A DNA stretch of 64,000 nt from Serratia marcescens subsp. marcescens ATCC 13880 (GCF_017299535.1 NZ_CP071238.1:4340001-4404000); one strand, 5' to 3'. Numbered from the stretch's first letter, positions 1-7,619 are shown. Notes: generated from the sequence alone by a model not told the origin. Program-made: numbers and translations.

Positions 1-641
1 CAACTCGGGGTAAAATATTGCCGTTCGGGGGGCAACAAGAGGAGATAAAGGTACAGAAGCGTGCGTATCACCTCAGTGAAAGAGTGTGATACTCTGCCGA
101 AAAAAACAAAATAACACGTTGAATTAAATGACAAAAACCACCTCACAACGCACAAATTTCATAATTTCACTTCCGATTTCATCTTTGCAAAAAGCATCCT
201 GCTTCTAATATCACGTTATTTCACCTTCCCCGCGCCTATTTTAAGGCTATTCTAAGCAACGAATACACCGATCCCGGCAATGCAATGGCATATACACCAG
301 AAAAGCAGATAAGAACTCATACGGTGGACATCCTCCCTGGTAGCCGTTTTCATGGCTTGATGAATCAGGCGGCATCGGATTTTTACTTAGGAATATTCAT
401 TAAATACACGCGCAAACCTTCATAGGGATTTTCATGGAAAGAAATAAGCCTGTAGCCTTTACCTGATGCGCTACCGAATTCTCAACGGGCATTTAAAAAT
501 GCGGCATTTTGGCCCGTACACCTTTTAATTACATTTAATTCGTGAAGCTTACTTATAAGAAAAAGGCAGCCTGGTTGCTATAAGCCACCCTATCTGCAGC
601 CGTATTTCTGGGTATTATTCTCATTATACTGGAGCTTATTA
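1..641. other. Non-coding stretch before the N-hydroxylase gene
   Basis: No reading frame of useful length with a plausible start was found on either strand. The sequence is AT-rich with several A/T runs, unlike most of the window. The last 35 bases hold a Fur-box-like sequence and a GGAG ribosome binding site for the next gene. The rest probably contains the promoter region and perhaps the tail of an upstream unit, but no terminator or RNA gene could be recognised. Confidence 0.5.
610..628 (+). promoter_or_regulatory. Candidate Fur box
   Basis: The 19 bases match the Fur consensus (GATAATGATWATCATTATC) at 13 positions, with the right half (TCATTAT) intact. The site ends 13 bases before the ATG of the N-hydroxylase gene, so Fur binding here would also cover the ribosome binding site. 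Iron control would suit a siderophore-type hydroxylase. The left half is weak. Confidence 0.4.
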
Positions 642-1937
642 ATGAATCAGCGTTTGGATATCATCGGTATTGGCCTTGGCCCATCGAATCTTAGCCTGGC
701 AGCCTTAGGAAGTGAAATAGAGGGATTTACGGGACAATTCCTTGAACGCAAGCCTCACTTCTCCTGGCACCCAGGGATGATCCTGGCGGATTGCAGTATG
801 CAGACCAACTTCTTAAAAGATTTAGTGAGTGCGGTTGCCCCAACCAATCGCTACAGCTTTCTCAACTATCTGGTGAAAAACAGAAAATTTTATCGTTTCC
901 TGACGACGGAGCAGCGCACCGCATCGCGCGAAGAGTTCGCCGATTACCTTACCTGGGCCGCCGCCGGGATGGGATCATTGGCATTCAATCAAGACGTTCA
1001 GCGGGTCGAATTTGACGATCGGCAGCGCCAGTTCGTGGTGACCACCTCGAATAAGGTCTTCCACGCCAAACACGTCAGCATAGGTATAGGCAAGAAAATA
1101 AAGTTGCCGGATTGCGTGACGACGCAAAGCGATCGCTGTTTCCACGCCAGCGAAATGATGCTGCGCAACCCCGATCTGACCGGGAAACGCGTGGCGATCG
1201 TCGGCGGCGGCCAGAGCGGCGCAGATCTGTTCCTGAACATTTTTAAAGGGGAATGGGGGCAGCCGGAGCAGCTCGACTGGATATCGCGCCGCAACAACTA
1301 CAATGCGCTCGATGAGGCTGCTTTTGCCAACGAATACTTCACGCCCGATTACGTCGAGAGCTTTTACTCACTGGACAGCGCGGCCAAGCGGCATATGTTG
1401 GCCGAACAGAAGATGACCTCAGATGGCATCACCAGTGAGTCGCTGCTGGCGATTTATCGCGCCATGTACCACCGCTTCGACGTCCTGCGCGAGAAATTAT
1501 GGGTGCGCCTGCTGCCCAGCCGTTCGCTGACGGCCGTGAAACACACGCTGGACAACGCCTACCAGCTCGAAACGCGTCATCATCTCGATCACGGCCAGGA
1601 AACCTTCAAGGCGGACGTGGTGATCTTTGCCACCGGTTATCAATCGGCGACGCCTGAGTTCCTTGAGCCTTTGGCCCACCGGTTGTTGAAGACTGCGGAC
1701 GGCGAATACCGCATAGCCCCTGACTTTACCTTTGAGTGGGAAGGCCCAGCGGAGAACTGCTTATTTGCGATGAACGCCAGTATGCATAATCACGGCATTG
1801 CCGATCCTCAGCTGAGCCTGATGGCCTGGCGATCGGCCCGCATTCTTAATCGGGCGTTAGACCACAAGCCATTTGATCTGGGAACAACGCCGACAGCCAT
1901 TCAATGGCGCAGTGAAAGCGTGCCGCCCGCGTTTTAA
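642..1937 (+). CDS. L-lysine/L-ornithine N-monooxygenase, IucD-like
   Basis: This 431-residue protein is a flavin-dependent N-hydroxylase of the IucD/PvdA/SidA family, which hydroxylates the side-chain amine of lysine or ornithine using FAD, NADPH and O2 as the first step to hydroxamate siderophores. Visible motifs are the FAD-binding GIGLGPSN at residues 9-16, the family block FSWHPGMIL near residue 41, the NADPH-binding GGGQSG at 188-193, the ATGY motif at 330-333 and the IucD-type ending GIADPQLSLMAWRSARI. Length is normal for the family (about 430-445). The ATG has a GGAG site 7 bases upstream. No NIS synthetase or NRPS gene follows; the next gene is an ATP-grasp protein. IucD-like features favour lysine, but the substrate is inference. 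Confidence 0.85.
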   Translation: MNQRLDIIGIGLGPSNLSLAALGSEIEGFTGQFLERKPHFSWHPGMILADCSMQTNFLKDLVSAVAPTNRYSFLNYLVKNRKFYRFLTTEQRTASREEFADYLTWAAAGMGSLAFNQDVQRVEFDDRQRQFVVTTSNKVFHAKHVSIGIGKKIKLPDCVTTQSDRCFHASEMMLRNPDLTGKRVAIVGGGQSGADLFLNIFKGEWGQPEQLDWISRRNNYNALDEAAFANEYFTPDYVESFYSLDSAAKRHMLAEQKMTSDGITSESLLAIYRAMYHRFDVLREKLWVRLLPSRSLTAVKHTLDNAYQLETRHHLDHGQETFKADVVIFATGYQSATPEFLEPLAHRLLKTADGEYRIAPDFTFEWEGPAENCLFAMNASMHNHGIADPQLSLMAWRSARILNRALDHKPFDLGTTPTAIQWRSESVPPAF

Positions 1938-1987
1938 ATACAAGAACGTCTTAATCATTGTCATTATGCTTTGATGGAATTACGTAT

Positions 1988-2872
1988 ATGAAGAGACAAT
2001 TCAAGAAGTTTATTCTGAATCAGCTGGCCGTATTAGCCCCCGAATTCAAGGCCAGATTGATATACAAAAGGGCATTTGGCAAACCGCTGAATTTACAGTC
2101 CCCCTCAACCTGGAATGAAAAAATAAATCATCTTAAGTTGAATGACTACAGTAATAACGCATTAGTGACTCAATGTGCAGATAAATATGCGGTGAGAGAG
2201 TACATCAAAGAAAAGGGATGTGAAGAGATTCTTAATGAGTTGTATTTTTCCTGTGATTCAGTGCAGGAAATACCGTGGGAAACGCTGCCTGATAAATTTG
2301 TCATCAAGGGAAACCACGGTTCAGGGTATAATTTAATTTGCCAAAATAAGCAATCATTGAACATTAAAAGCGCCTCTCATCTGATTGATGGGTGGATGAA
2401 AGACGATTACTGGAAAACCTATGTAGAACTCAACTACAAAGGGATACAAAAAAAGATCATTGGGGAAAAATATATCGAATCGGCCAATGGTCACGGGCCT
2501 GAAGACTATAAAATCTATTGTTTCCGCGGTGTGCCTTACTGCACCTTACTGTGCGTCGGCAGGGATACCGGGACGCCAAAATATTACTTCTTCGACAAAG
2601 AGTTCAAGTTCCTTTGCTATAGCGAGGACTGCCTGGCATTGAGCCAGGAGGAGATAAACGCTTTCGTGAAACCTGAGGGATACGATGAACTGTTTGAGTA
2701 CGCCACTCGCTTGTCGGCGCCCTTTGAGTTTGTTCGCGTTGATTTCTACATCTCGCAAGGCCAAATCATTTTTGGCGAGCTGACTTTTACCCCCTCCGCC
2801 GGGTTGGATACGGATATTTTGCCGCCGACCGATATTTTGCTTGGCAAGATGCTGACGCTGCAACAGCACTGA
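1988..2872 (+). CDS. TupA-like ATP-grasp family protein
   Basis: The 294-residue protein resembles the TupA-like ATP-grasp family, named after a teichuronopeptide biosynthesis protein and often seen in polysaccharide clusters. Characteristic stretches are STWNEKINHLKL near residue 38, the DKYAVREYIKE block, FVIKGNHGSGYN (glycine-rich nucleotide loop) and the C-terminal FGELTFTPSAG. ATP-grasp enzymes join a carboxylate to an amine or thiol. The frame could begin at TTG 1958, but ATG 1988 has a GGAA-like site at better spacing and gives the usual MKR-type start. It lies 50 bases after the N-hydroxylase in the same direction and may share its transcript. Three 60-base lines counted by eye (2101-2220, 2401-2460) are 33-38% G+C, far below neighbours, which suggests transfer. 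The substrate is unknown. Confidence 0.75.
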   Translation: MKRQFKKFILNQLAVLAPEFKARLIYKRAFGKPLNLQSPSTWNEKINHLKLNDYSNNALVTQCADKYAVREYIKEKGCEEILNELYFSCDSVQEIPWETLPDKFVIKGNHGSGYNLICQNKQSLNIKSASHLIDGWMKDDYWKTYVELNYKGIQKKIIGEKYIESANGHGPEDYKIYCFRGVPYCTLLCVGRDTGTPKYYFFDKEFKFLCYSEDCLALSQEEINAFVKPEGYDELFEYATRLSAPFEFVRVDFYISQGQIIFGELTFTPSAGLDTDILPPTDILLGKMLTLQQH

Positions 2873-2928
2873 TTTTCACCGGACGCCCGCAGAGAAGATC
2901 GTGCGGCGCAGTATCCAGCGCGAGGAGG

Positions 2929-2967
2929 AATACCGGCCGGCATGTTCGCAGCCTGCCGGCCGGTATT
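2929..2967. repeat. Perfect 14-bp inverted repeat (hairpin)
   Basis: The arms at 2929-2942 and 2954-2967 are exact reverse complements (AATACCGGCCGGCA) around an 11-base loop. It begins 57 bases after the ATP-grasp stop codon. It could terminate or stabilise the upstream transcript, although no U-run follows. Its G+C-rich arms contrast with the AT-rich surroundings. Confidence 0.6.
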
Positions 2968-3183
2968 GCCCTGAGGGTTATCGGGCCAATGACCTCGCTT
3001 GTTCATGCCGCCGTTACAGAAAAGCCCCGCCACCCATCCCTGATAGCCCGCAGCCGACCCAAGAGCAATGCCTCAGCCGGACCACATAACCATTTGAAAA
3101 ATAATGGCATTAAATAATCAATAAGAATCACTTACATATTTATAATAAAATGTTCTATATGTATAGGAAGCTATAATATAAGA

Positions 3184-3243
3184 TACCGGAAAGTTTCCCT
3201 GGTGTTGTTGTGTGTCTTTGCCCTATTTTATAGGGCTTTTTTT
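3184..3243 (+). ncRNA. ArcZ-like small RNA candidate A
   Basis: A TATAAT at 3172-3177 would start a transcript near 3184. Bases 3194-3207 read TTTCCCTGGTGTTG, which matches the conserved targeting seed of processed ArcZ as I remember it from E. coli. The transcript would end at a clear intrinsic terminator: GCCCTA/TAGGGC stem within 3220-3236 followed by seven T. The predicted RNA is about 60 nt, similar to processed ArcZ. There is no arcB or elbB neighbour, so this is not the usual arcZ locus. The -35 box is weak, so the start is uncertain. Confidence 0.5.
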
Positions 3244-3512
3244 GCTAAAAATCGTTGATAACCGTGTATTTCCCCCTCCCTTCGCCATTCCTCTCACCAT
3301 AAAAATCATAACCATTTCTAATTAATTGCAATCTCTCTTATTCCTGACTTACCAATAATAACAATGAGTTGCTATTAACCCGGCAAAGCAACTGGCGACC
3401 CTCTTCCGGGTTTTGGCCGCCATTCGCGGCCGGAATGTCCGCCCTAAAGCTAGGTTTTTGCCGGGCGCGAACGGATGCTACTATCGGCCTTTTTCCGAAG
3501 GTGTTAACCCGC

Positions 3513-4427
3513 ATGTTTTTGTCCAACCGGCATTTTATCTCTGCGCTTCTGGCGCTCGCCATCGGCCTTTGGCTGCCGGGCTCCGTGCTGGCCAGGCCCG
3601 ATTTGGAACGCAAGATCGGCGCTACCGTAGCCGATAGCGATTCTGCGGATTACCGTTTCAGCGACCTGCGCTTCACCTCCGCCGATGGCCGACGGCATTA
3701 TCGCGTTCGCATCGCCCAACCGCATCGGGCGCCTGAGCCGGACGGCTATCCAACGATGTATTTCCTTGACGGCAACGCGGTGCTGATGGAGTTAAACGCC
3801 GCCTTACTGGCCAAATTGGCAGCGGCGAAGCGGCCGCCGGTGCTGGTCATGATCGGCTATGACAACGATCTGCGCATCGATGCCGCCGGCCGCGCCTACG
3901 ACTATACGCTCCCTCTGCCGGCAGGCATGAAGACACCGCCGCGGTCCGGCGGGGGCGCGGATGCGTTCCTGCAATTGATTGAAACTCGGATCAAACCGGC
4001 GATCGCCGCCAGACTGGCGGTCGATCCGCAGCGGCAGACGCTGTGGGGGCACTCTTACGGCGGGCTCTTCGTTCTGCACACGTTGTTTACCCATCCCGCC
4101 GCCTTTCAGCGCTATATCGCCGTGGAACCCTCGCTGTGGTGGGGCAATGGCATGATCCTGCAAGAAGCGCAGCAGATGACGGAACGGCGCGCGGCGCCGG
4201 CGGTAAGGCTGCAACTGTGGATTGGCCTGGCGGAACGCGATCGCGCGGCCCCGCCCGGCGTGAAGAGCCCCGCTCTGCCGGCGGACGCAACGCATTTGCT
4301 GGCCGAACAGCTGGCGCAGCTCGACGGTTTCACCGTCGGCTATCGGGAATGGCCCACCTTAGGGCACGGCGCCATGCTGGGCGCGACCATCGAGCCGGCG
4401 CTGGACAGCGTCATCGCAGAAGACTGA
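3513..4427 (+). CDS. IroE-like periplasmic esterase (alpha/beta hydrolase)
   Basis: The 304-residue protein is an alpha/beta hydrolase of the Fes/IroE esterase group, which in enterobacteria hydrolyses catecholate siderophores; IroE acts in the periplasm. ATG 3513 gives a good signal peptide (basic start, hydrophobic ALLALAIGLWL, cleavage near VLA-RP). The nucleophile elbow GHSYGG places the serine at residue 181, and LGHGAML gives histidine 285. YPTMYFLDGNAV near residue 77 fits the family's early strand and loop. A frame extending upstream to 3369 would bury the signal peptide and is not favoured. It lies alone after the N-hydroxylase/ATP-grasp pair, which may reflect an iron-uptake grouping. 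The exact substrate is not shown; other carboxylesterase roles are possible. Confidence 0.75.
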   Translation: MFLSNRHFISALLALAIGLWLPGSVLARPDLERKIGATVADSDSADYRFSDLRFTSADGRRHYRVRIAQPHRAPEPDGYPTMYFLDGNAVLMELNAALLAKLAAAKRPPVLVMIGYDNDLRIDAAGRAYDYTLPLPAGMKTPPRSGGGADAFLQLIETRIKPAIAARLAVDPQRQTLWGHSYGGLFVLHTLFTHPAAFQRYIAVEPSLWWGNGMILQEAQQMTERRAAPAVRLQLWIGLAERDRAAPPGVKSPALPADATHLLAEQLAQLDGFTVGYREWPTLGHGAMLGATIEPALDSVIAED

Positions 4428-4854
4428 ATCCGCGGCTCAGAAGGTATCGGCCACATTTTCATCTGCGGCGCATATCTTCTGATAAGAAGAGTGTTTAATA
4501 TCTGAGACAGAGAACGGTGGCCGCGGGCGAGCGCGTCAAAAAACAAAGTGGCTCCCCCGTCGGCAAGTGAGCTTGCTCTATCCGGTGGAGCCATACAGTA
4601 CTGCAGTTTTCCCGGTGGGGCCCTGGTGAGGCGCAAGTAGGAAAAGATGGTGTAAGCAGGGCATTTCAGCGTTTTAATACCGCCTGTTTCACTATTTTCT
4701 TCTCCCTGTGGCGCCTATCATAAGCGCCCGCTCACCAGGTGGAAAAGGGTGAAAACCACCCTTGAAATACATTAACGAAAGTGATATTAGAAGCGGTTGG
4801 GGCGAAAGCGCCTAGTTCAGTTTTGAATAATTAAATCAGGGAATTATATTAAAA
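4428..4854. other. 427-base non-coding region rich in hairpins
   Basis: No protein gene is seen. Three potential RNA structures lie on the + strand. First is a two-tier hairpin at 4548-4594 (outer stem GTGGCTCC/GGAGCCAT, inner stem GCAAG/CTTGC). Second is AAGGGTG/CACCCTT at 4745-4763. Third is a short GGCG/CGCC hairpin near 4800. The related strings CCGGTGGAGCC and CCGGTGGGGCC occur about 30 bases apart. They precede the GNAT-LuxR-permease run and could be a structured leader, but no known riboswitch class was recognised. Confidence 0.45.
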
Positions 4855-5265
4855 ATGAATATTAATATCACCGACAAACCCAACCCGCAGGATGAAGAGT
4901 TCGTTATCGACAGCCTTTGGGCGCACAATCATAAAACCCAGCCCGTAGACATTCACCCGCTGTTCCTGACCGTTACCGACGACAGCCAGCAGATCGTTGG
5001 CGGCCTGGTCGCGCGCACCTGGTGGGGCGGCCTGGAAGTGCAGTATCTGTGGGTTGGCGATCAATGCCGCAAAAGCGGGTACGGCCGCCAATTGATGGAG
5101 TTGGCCGAAGAAGAAGCCCGCAAGCGCGGTTGCCATATGGCCTATGTCGATACCTTCGATTTCCAGGCCAGAGGCTTCTACGAAAAACTGGGCTACCGGG
5201 TCTACGGCGAACTGGGCGACTATGCGCATCGCCACACCCGCCATTATCTGGCTAAAAGCCTGTAA
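4855..5265 (+). CDS. GNAT family N-acetyltransferase
   Basis: This 136-residue protein is a small GCN5-related N-acetyltransferase, which moves an acetyl group from acetyl-CoA to an amine. The acetyl-CoA loop CRKSGYGRQLM appears near residue 72-82 after the strand VQYLWV, and the end DTFDFQARGFYEKLGY is typical of the fold. Length fits a single-domain GNAT. It is followed after 27 bases by a LuxR-type regulator and then an NCS1 permease in the same direction, so a role on a small amine or base imported by that permease is possible. The substrate cannot be read from the sequence. Confidence 0.85.
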   Translation: MNINITDKPNPQDEEFVIDSLWAHNHKTQPVDIHPLFLTVTDDSQQIVGGLVARTWWGGLEVQYLWVGDQCRKSGYGRQLMELAEEEARKRGCHMAYVDTFDFQARGFYEKLGYRVYGELGDYAHRHTRHYLAKSL

Positions 5266-5292
5266 CGCGGCCTGAGCGGCACAGAGGTGGGT

Positions 5293-5982
5293 ATGGGTTC
5301 ATCGCATAAAAATAATGAATCTTATTTTAAGGGCCTCATCACCATGATGGAGCACCTGAGCGAACCCTGGGGCATCAAAGATCACCTGTCCCGCCACCTC
5401 TATATGAACCGCGCCGCTTATCTCTATACCAATACGCCGCTGAATTTCGACGTCGCCGGCAAATATGACCACGAGTTCCCCGCCGACTGGGCCGACTCCG
5501 CCGCCGACTTTATCGAACATGACAAGATGACCGAAGCGGCGCGCGATCGGGTCACGGTCATAGAAACGCACTACTGGTACGGCAAAGACAGCCTGACGCC
5601 GTTTATCAGCGAAAAGCTGCCGGTGTACAACGATGACAAACAGGTGATTGGCGTGATCTGGAACGCCAAACCGATGAACAGCCTGTCGCCGTTGAAGTAC
5701 ATCAATCAGCAAAAACCCAGCGTGTTGACCACCGAAGTCAATAACGAGCTGTTCACCCGTGCCGAACTCGATGTCATTTTCCTTATGCTGCAACGATTTA
5801 CGGTGAAAGAGATCGCCAAAATCTATAATGTCAGCAATAAGACCATCGAAAACCGCATTTATAACATTTACCAGAAGGCCAACGTGCATACTCAGCAGCA
5901 ATTTGAGGAATACTGCAAATACGCCAATCTGGATAACTACATTCCCGATCGCCTGATAACCAAAGGCATTCAGTTTATTTGA
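5293..5982 (+). CDS. LuxR-type transcriptional regulator with N-terminal sensor region
   Basis: The 229-residue protein ends in a LuxR/GerE-type helix-turn-helix: ELDVIFLMLQRFTVKEIAKIYNVSNKTIENRIYNIYQKA, about residues 156-196. The first about 150 residues look like a PAS-like sensory region (VIGVIWNAKPMN near residue 120). No CheY-type receiver is present. ATG 5293 is chosen over GTG 5287 because a GAGG site ends 5 bases before it. The gene sits between a GNAT gene and an NCS1 permease that starts within about 20 bases, so it probably controls this operon. The ligand is unknown. Confidence 0.8.
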   Translation: MGSSHKNNESYFKGLITMMEHLSEPWGIKDHLSRHLYMNRAAYLYTNTPLNFDVAGKYDHEFPADWADSAADFIEHDKMTEAARDRVTVIETHYWYGKDSLTPFISEKLPVYNDDKQVIGVIWNAKPMNSLSPLKYINQQKPSVLTTEVNNELFTRAELDVIFLMLQRFTVKEIAKIYNVSNKTIENRIYNIYQKANVHTQQQFEEYCKYANLDNYIPDRLITKGIQFI

Positions 5983-6002
5983 ACCGCAAGGAAGATCTCA
6001 CC

Positions 6003-7304
6003 GTGATAAAGATCGAAGATTATCCGCTCACCCGGGTGCCGCAAGATAAACGAGTTTCGTTTTTAAGCGTGGCCATCGTGCATATGGGCATGCTGACCGC
6101 GCTGGACCAGTTCATGCTCGGCGCCGTGCTCGGCAACTCCATGACGCTGATTGACGCCTTCACCGCCATTTTCGTCGGCAGCCTGATCTTCGGCGTGGTG
6201 ACCTTCGGCCTGGGGCTGGCGGGCATGCGCGAAGGCATTTCCGGCAGCCTGCTAGCGCGCTGGTGCGGTTTCGGCCGTCTGGGTTCGGTGCTGATCGGCG
6301 TGGTGGTTGCCGTCAGTCTGCTGGGTTGGTTCGGCATTCAGAACGCCATTTTCGCCAAATCGCTCGACTTCGCGCTCGGCAATAAGCTGGGCTTTGGCCT
6401 GGCCGCCGGGCTCTCGGGCACGCTGTTGACCATCCTGGTGGCATTCGGCTTCAAGGCGCTGCGCATCGCCGCCCGTATCGCGGTGCCGATGTTCATCATG
6501 CTGGTGGCCTATATTTCGGTGACCGCGCTTTCCGGCCATAACCTGCAGGAGATCATCCAGCTGGCGCCGCCGGGTGAACCGCTGACCATCAGCGCCGGCA
6601 TCACCATCGTCGTCGGCGGCGCCATCGTGGCCAGCCTGATGACCCCCGATCTGACCCGTTACTCCAAAAACGGCAAGCACGTGCTCGGCGTCACGCTCTT
6701 CACCATCATCGCCGGCGAGTTCGTGGTGAACGGCCTGGCGATCCTGATCGCCAAAACCCTGGGCACCGCGGATGTGGTCACCATCATGTCGCAAGCGGCC
6801 GGCGGCGCCGGTTTGCTGGTGGTGGTGTTCTCCACCCTGCGCGTCAACGATCTCAACCTGTACTCTTCTTCGCTGGGCATCGTCAACGCGGTGGAAGGCA
6901 TCACCGGCAAGAAGCTGAAGTACACCTACACTACGCTGGTGATCGGTATTCTGGGCACCACGCTGTCGGTGCTGGGCATTCTTGACCGCTTTGTCGACTT
7001 CCTGACGGTGCTTGGCGTGGTCTTCCCGCCGATTATCGGCATCATGCTGGTGGACTATTATCTGCTGCGCAGCCATCGCAAGATCCTGGATGAGAGCCGC
7101 CGTACCGGCCAGTTGCCGAACGAAACGCCAACTATCGGCTGGGCGGCGATCGTCGCCAGCATCGCCGGCGGCGCCGTCGGCCTGGCGACCGAATGGGGCG
7201 TACCGACCATCAATTCCCTGGTCGCTGCCAGCCTGCTGTATTGGGTGCTTAAACTGGTCTTCAGCCGGGCGCAAAAACCGCTGGCATCACAGAAATCGCT
7301 CTGA
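6003..7304 (+). CDS. NCS1 family nucleobase permease, CodB-like
   Basis: This 433-residue membrane protein has about 12 hydrophobic segments and belongs to the NCS1 (nucleobase:cation symporter 1) family that includes cytosine permease CodB. The family-type stretch SLMTPDLTRYSKNGKH lies in the middle and VVFPPIIGIMLVDYYLLR in the C-terminal third. GTG 6003 is preferred because AAGGAAG lies 8 bases upstream; an in-frame TTG at 5979 overlaps the previous stop. It is the third gene of the GNAT-LuxR-permease run. The substrate could be a pyrimidine, purine, hydantoin or related heterocycle. A second, different NCS1 permease occurs at about 42 kb. Confidence 0.85.
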   Translation: MIKIEDYPLTRVPQDKRVSFLSVAIVHMGMLTALDQFMLGAVLGNSMTLIDAFTAIFVGSLIFGVVTFGLGLAGMREGISGSLLARWCGFGRLGSVLIGVVVAVSLLGWFGIQNAIFAKSLDFALGNKLGFGLAAGLSGTLLTILVAFGFKALRIAARIAVPMFIMLVAYISVTALSGHNLQEIIQLAPPGEPLTISAGITIVVGGAIVASLMTPDLTRYSKNGKHVLGVTLFTIIAGEFVVNGLAILIAKTLGTADVVTIMSQAAGGAGLLVVVFSTLRVNDLNLYSSSLGIVNAVEGITGKKLKYTYTTLVIGILGTTLSVLGILDRFVDFLTVLGVVFPPIIGIMLVDYYLLRSHRKILDESRRTGQLPNETPTIGWAAIVASIAGGAVGLATEWGVPTINSLVAASLLYWVLKLVFSRAQKPLASQKSL

Positions 7305-7324
7305 TTTTCGTGAACGCGATAATG

Positions 7325-7349
7325 CACTCCTCCAGGTCTCGGGGGAGTG
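7325..7349 (+). terminator. Hairpin after the permease gene
   Basis: A 9-bp stem (CACTCCTCC with GGGGGAGTG, one G-T pair) and a 7-base loop lie 21 bases after the permease stop, followed by only a short T run. It is probably a weak terminator or processing site, so read-through could produce the ArcZ-like element downstream. Confidence 0.5.
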
Positions 7350-7420
7350 TTTGACGCTCGAAAAGGGGATTCAATGCAAAAGAAGGGGCCGATCGCGCAG
7401 ACAAGCGGCCGTGGTGGTTA

Positions 7421-7492
7421 GGGTCCCTGGTGTCGGTAGCAAGCTATCCATTTATGCTCAGAGTGTGGCAATGCCCCCTCTGAGCTTTTTAT
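7421..7492 (+). ncRNA. ArcZ-like small RNA candidate B
   Basis: Bases 7421-7437 read GGGTCCCTGGTGTCGGT, close to the ArcZ seed and identical at 16 of 17 positions to the - strand element near 41.5 kb. A small hairpin (TAGC-AA-GCTA) follows directly, then an intrinsic terminator with an 8-bp perfect stem GCTCAGAG/CTCTGAGC (7456-7463 with 7478-7485) and a T-rich tail. Seed, small hairpin, terminator is the order I recall for processed ArcZ. No clear promoter lies just upstream, so it may be cut from the permease 3' UTR. Confidence 0.5.
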
Positions 7493-7582
7493 TATAAAAA
7501 CTGTCGGCTTCCGTATTTTGATCGTAAAGAAAAGCTTCAGCTTGCATGAACAGTAGCCCATGAAATCGGCTTTGGTCAACAT

Positions 7583-7619
7583 AAAAGTAAACATAAAACC
7601 GGCTTTTGTGTTCACTTTT
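7583..7619. repeat. 16-bp AT-rich inverted repeat, possible operator
   Basis: AAAAGTAAACATAAAA (7583-7598) and TTTTGTGTTCACTTTT (7604-7619) pair at 14 of 16 positions around CCGGC; in - strand RNA the two mismatches become G-U pairs. It lies about 217 bases before the HTH regulator gene. It could be an operator for that regulator, or a hairpin ending - strand transcripts. Confidence 0.55.

Larger units (their letters stand above)
2873..3512. other. 640-base intergenic region with hairpin and small RNA candidate
   Basis: No convincing protein gene is seen; short frames here lack a ribosome binding site and resemble nothing. The region holds a perfect 14-bp inverted repeat (2929-2967), an AT-rich promoter-like stretch with TATAAT at 3172-3177, an ArcZ-like small RNA candidate ending in a strong intrinsic terminator (3184-3243), and then the leader of the esterase gene. 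Confidence 0.6.

Noticed and set aside
334..343. TCCCTGGTAG resembling the ArcZ seed
   Set aside because: Only 8 bases match the seed and no terminator hairpin with a T run follows at a suitable distance.
2901..3089. Short + strand frame after the ATP-grasp gene
   Set aside because: It spans the perfect hairpin, has an arginine/cysteine-rich low-complexity product and no ribosome binding site.
4621..4630. CCCTGGTGAG resembling the ArcZ seed
   Set aside because: Eight matching bases inside a G+C-rich hairpin-prone stretch, without a following terminator; likely chance.
6252..7274. 340-codon - strand frame opposite the first NCS1 permease
   Set aside because: Gln/Asp/His-rich product typical of the reverse of a membrane-protein gene.
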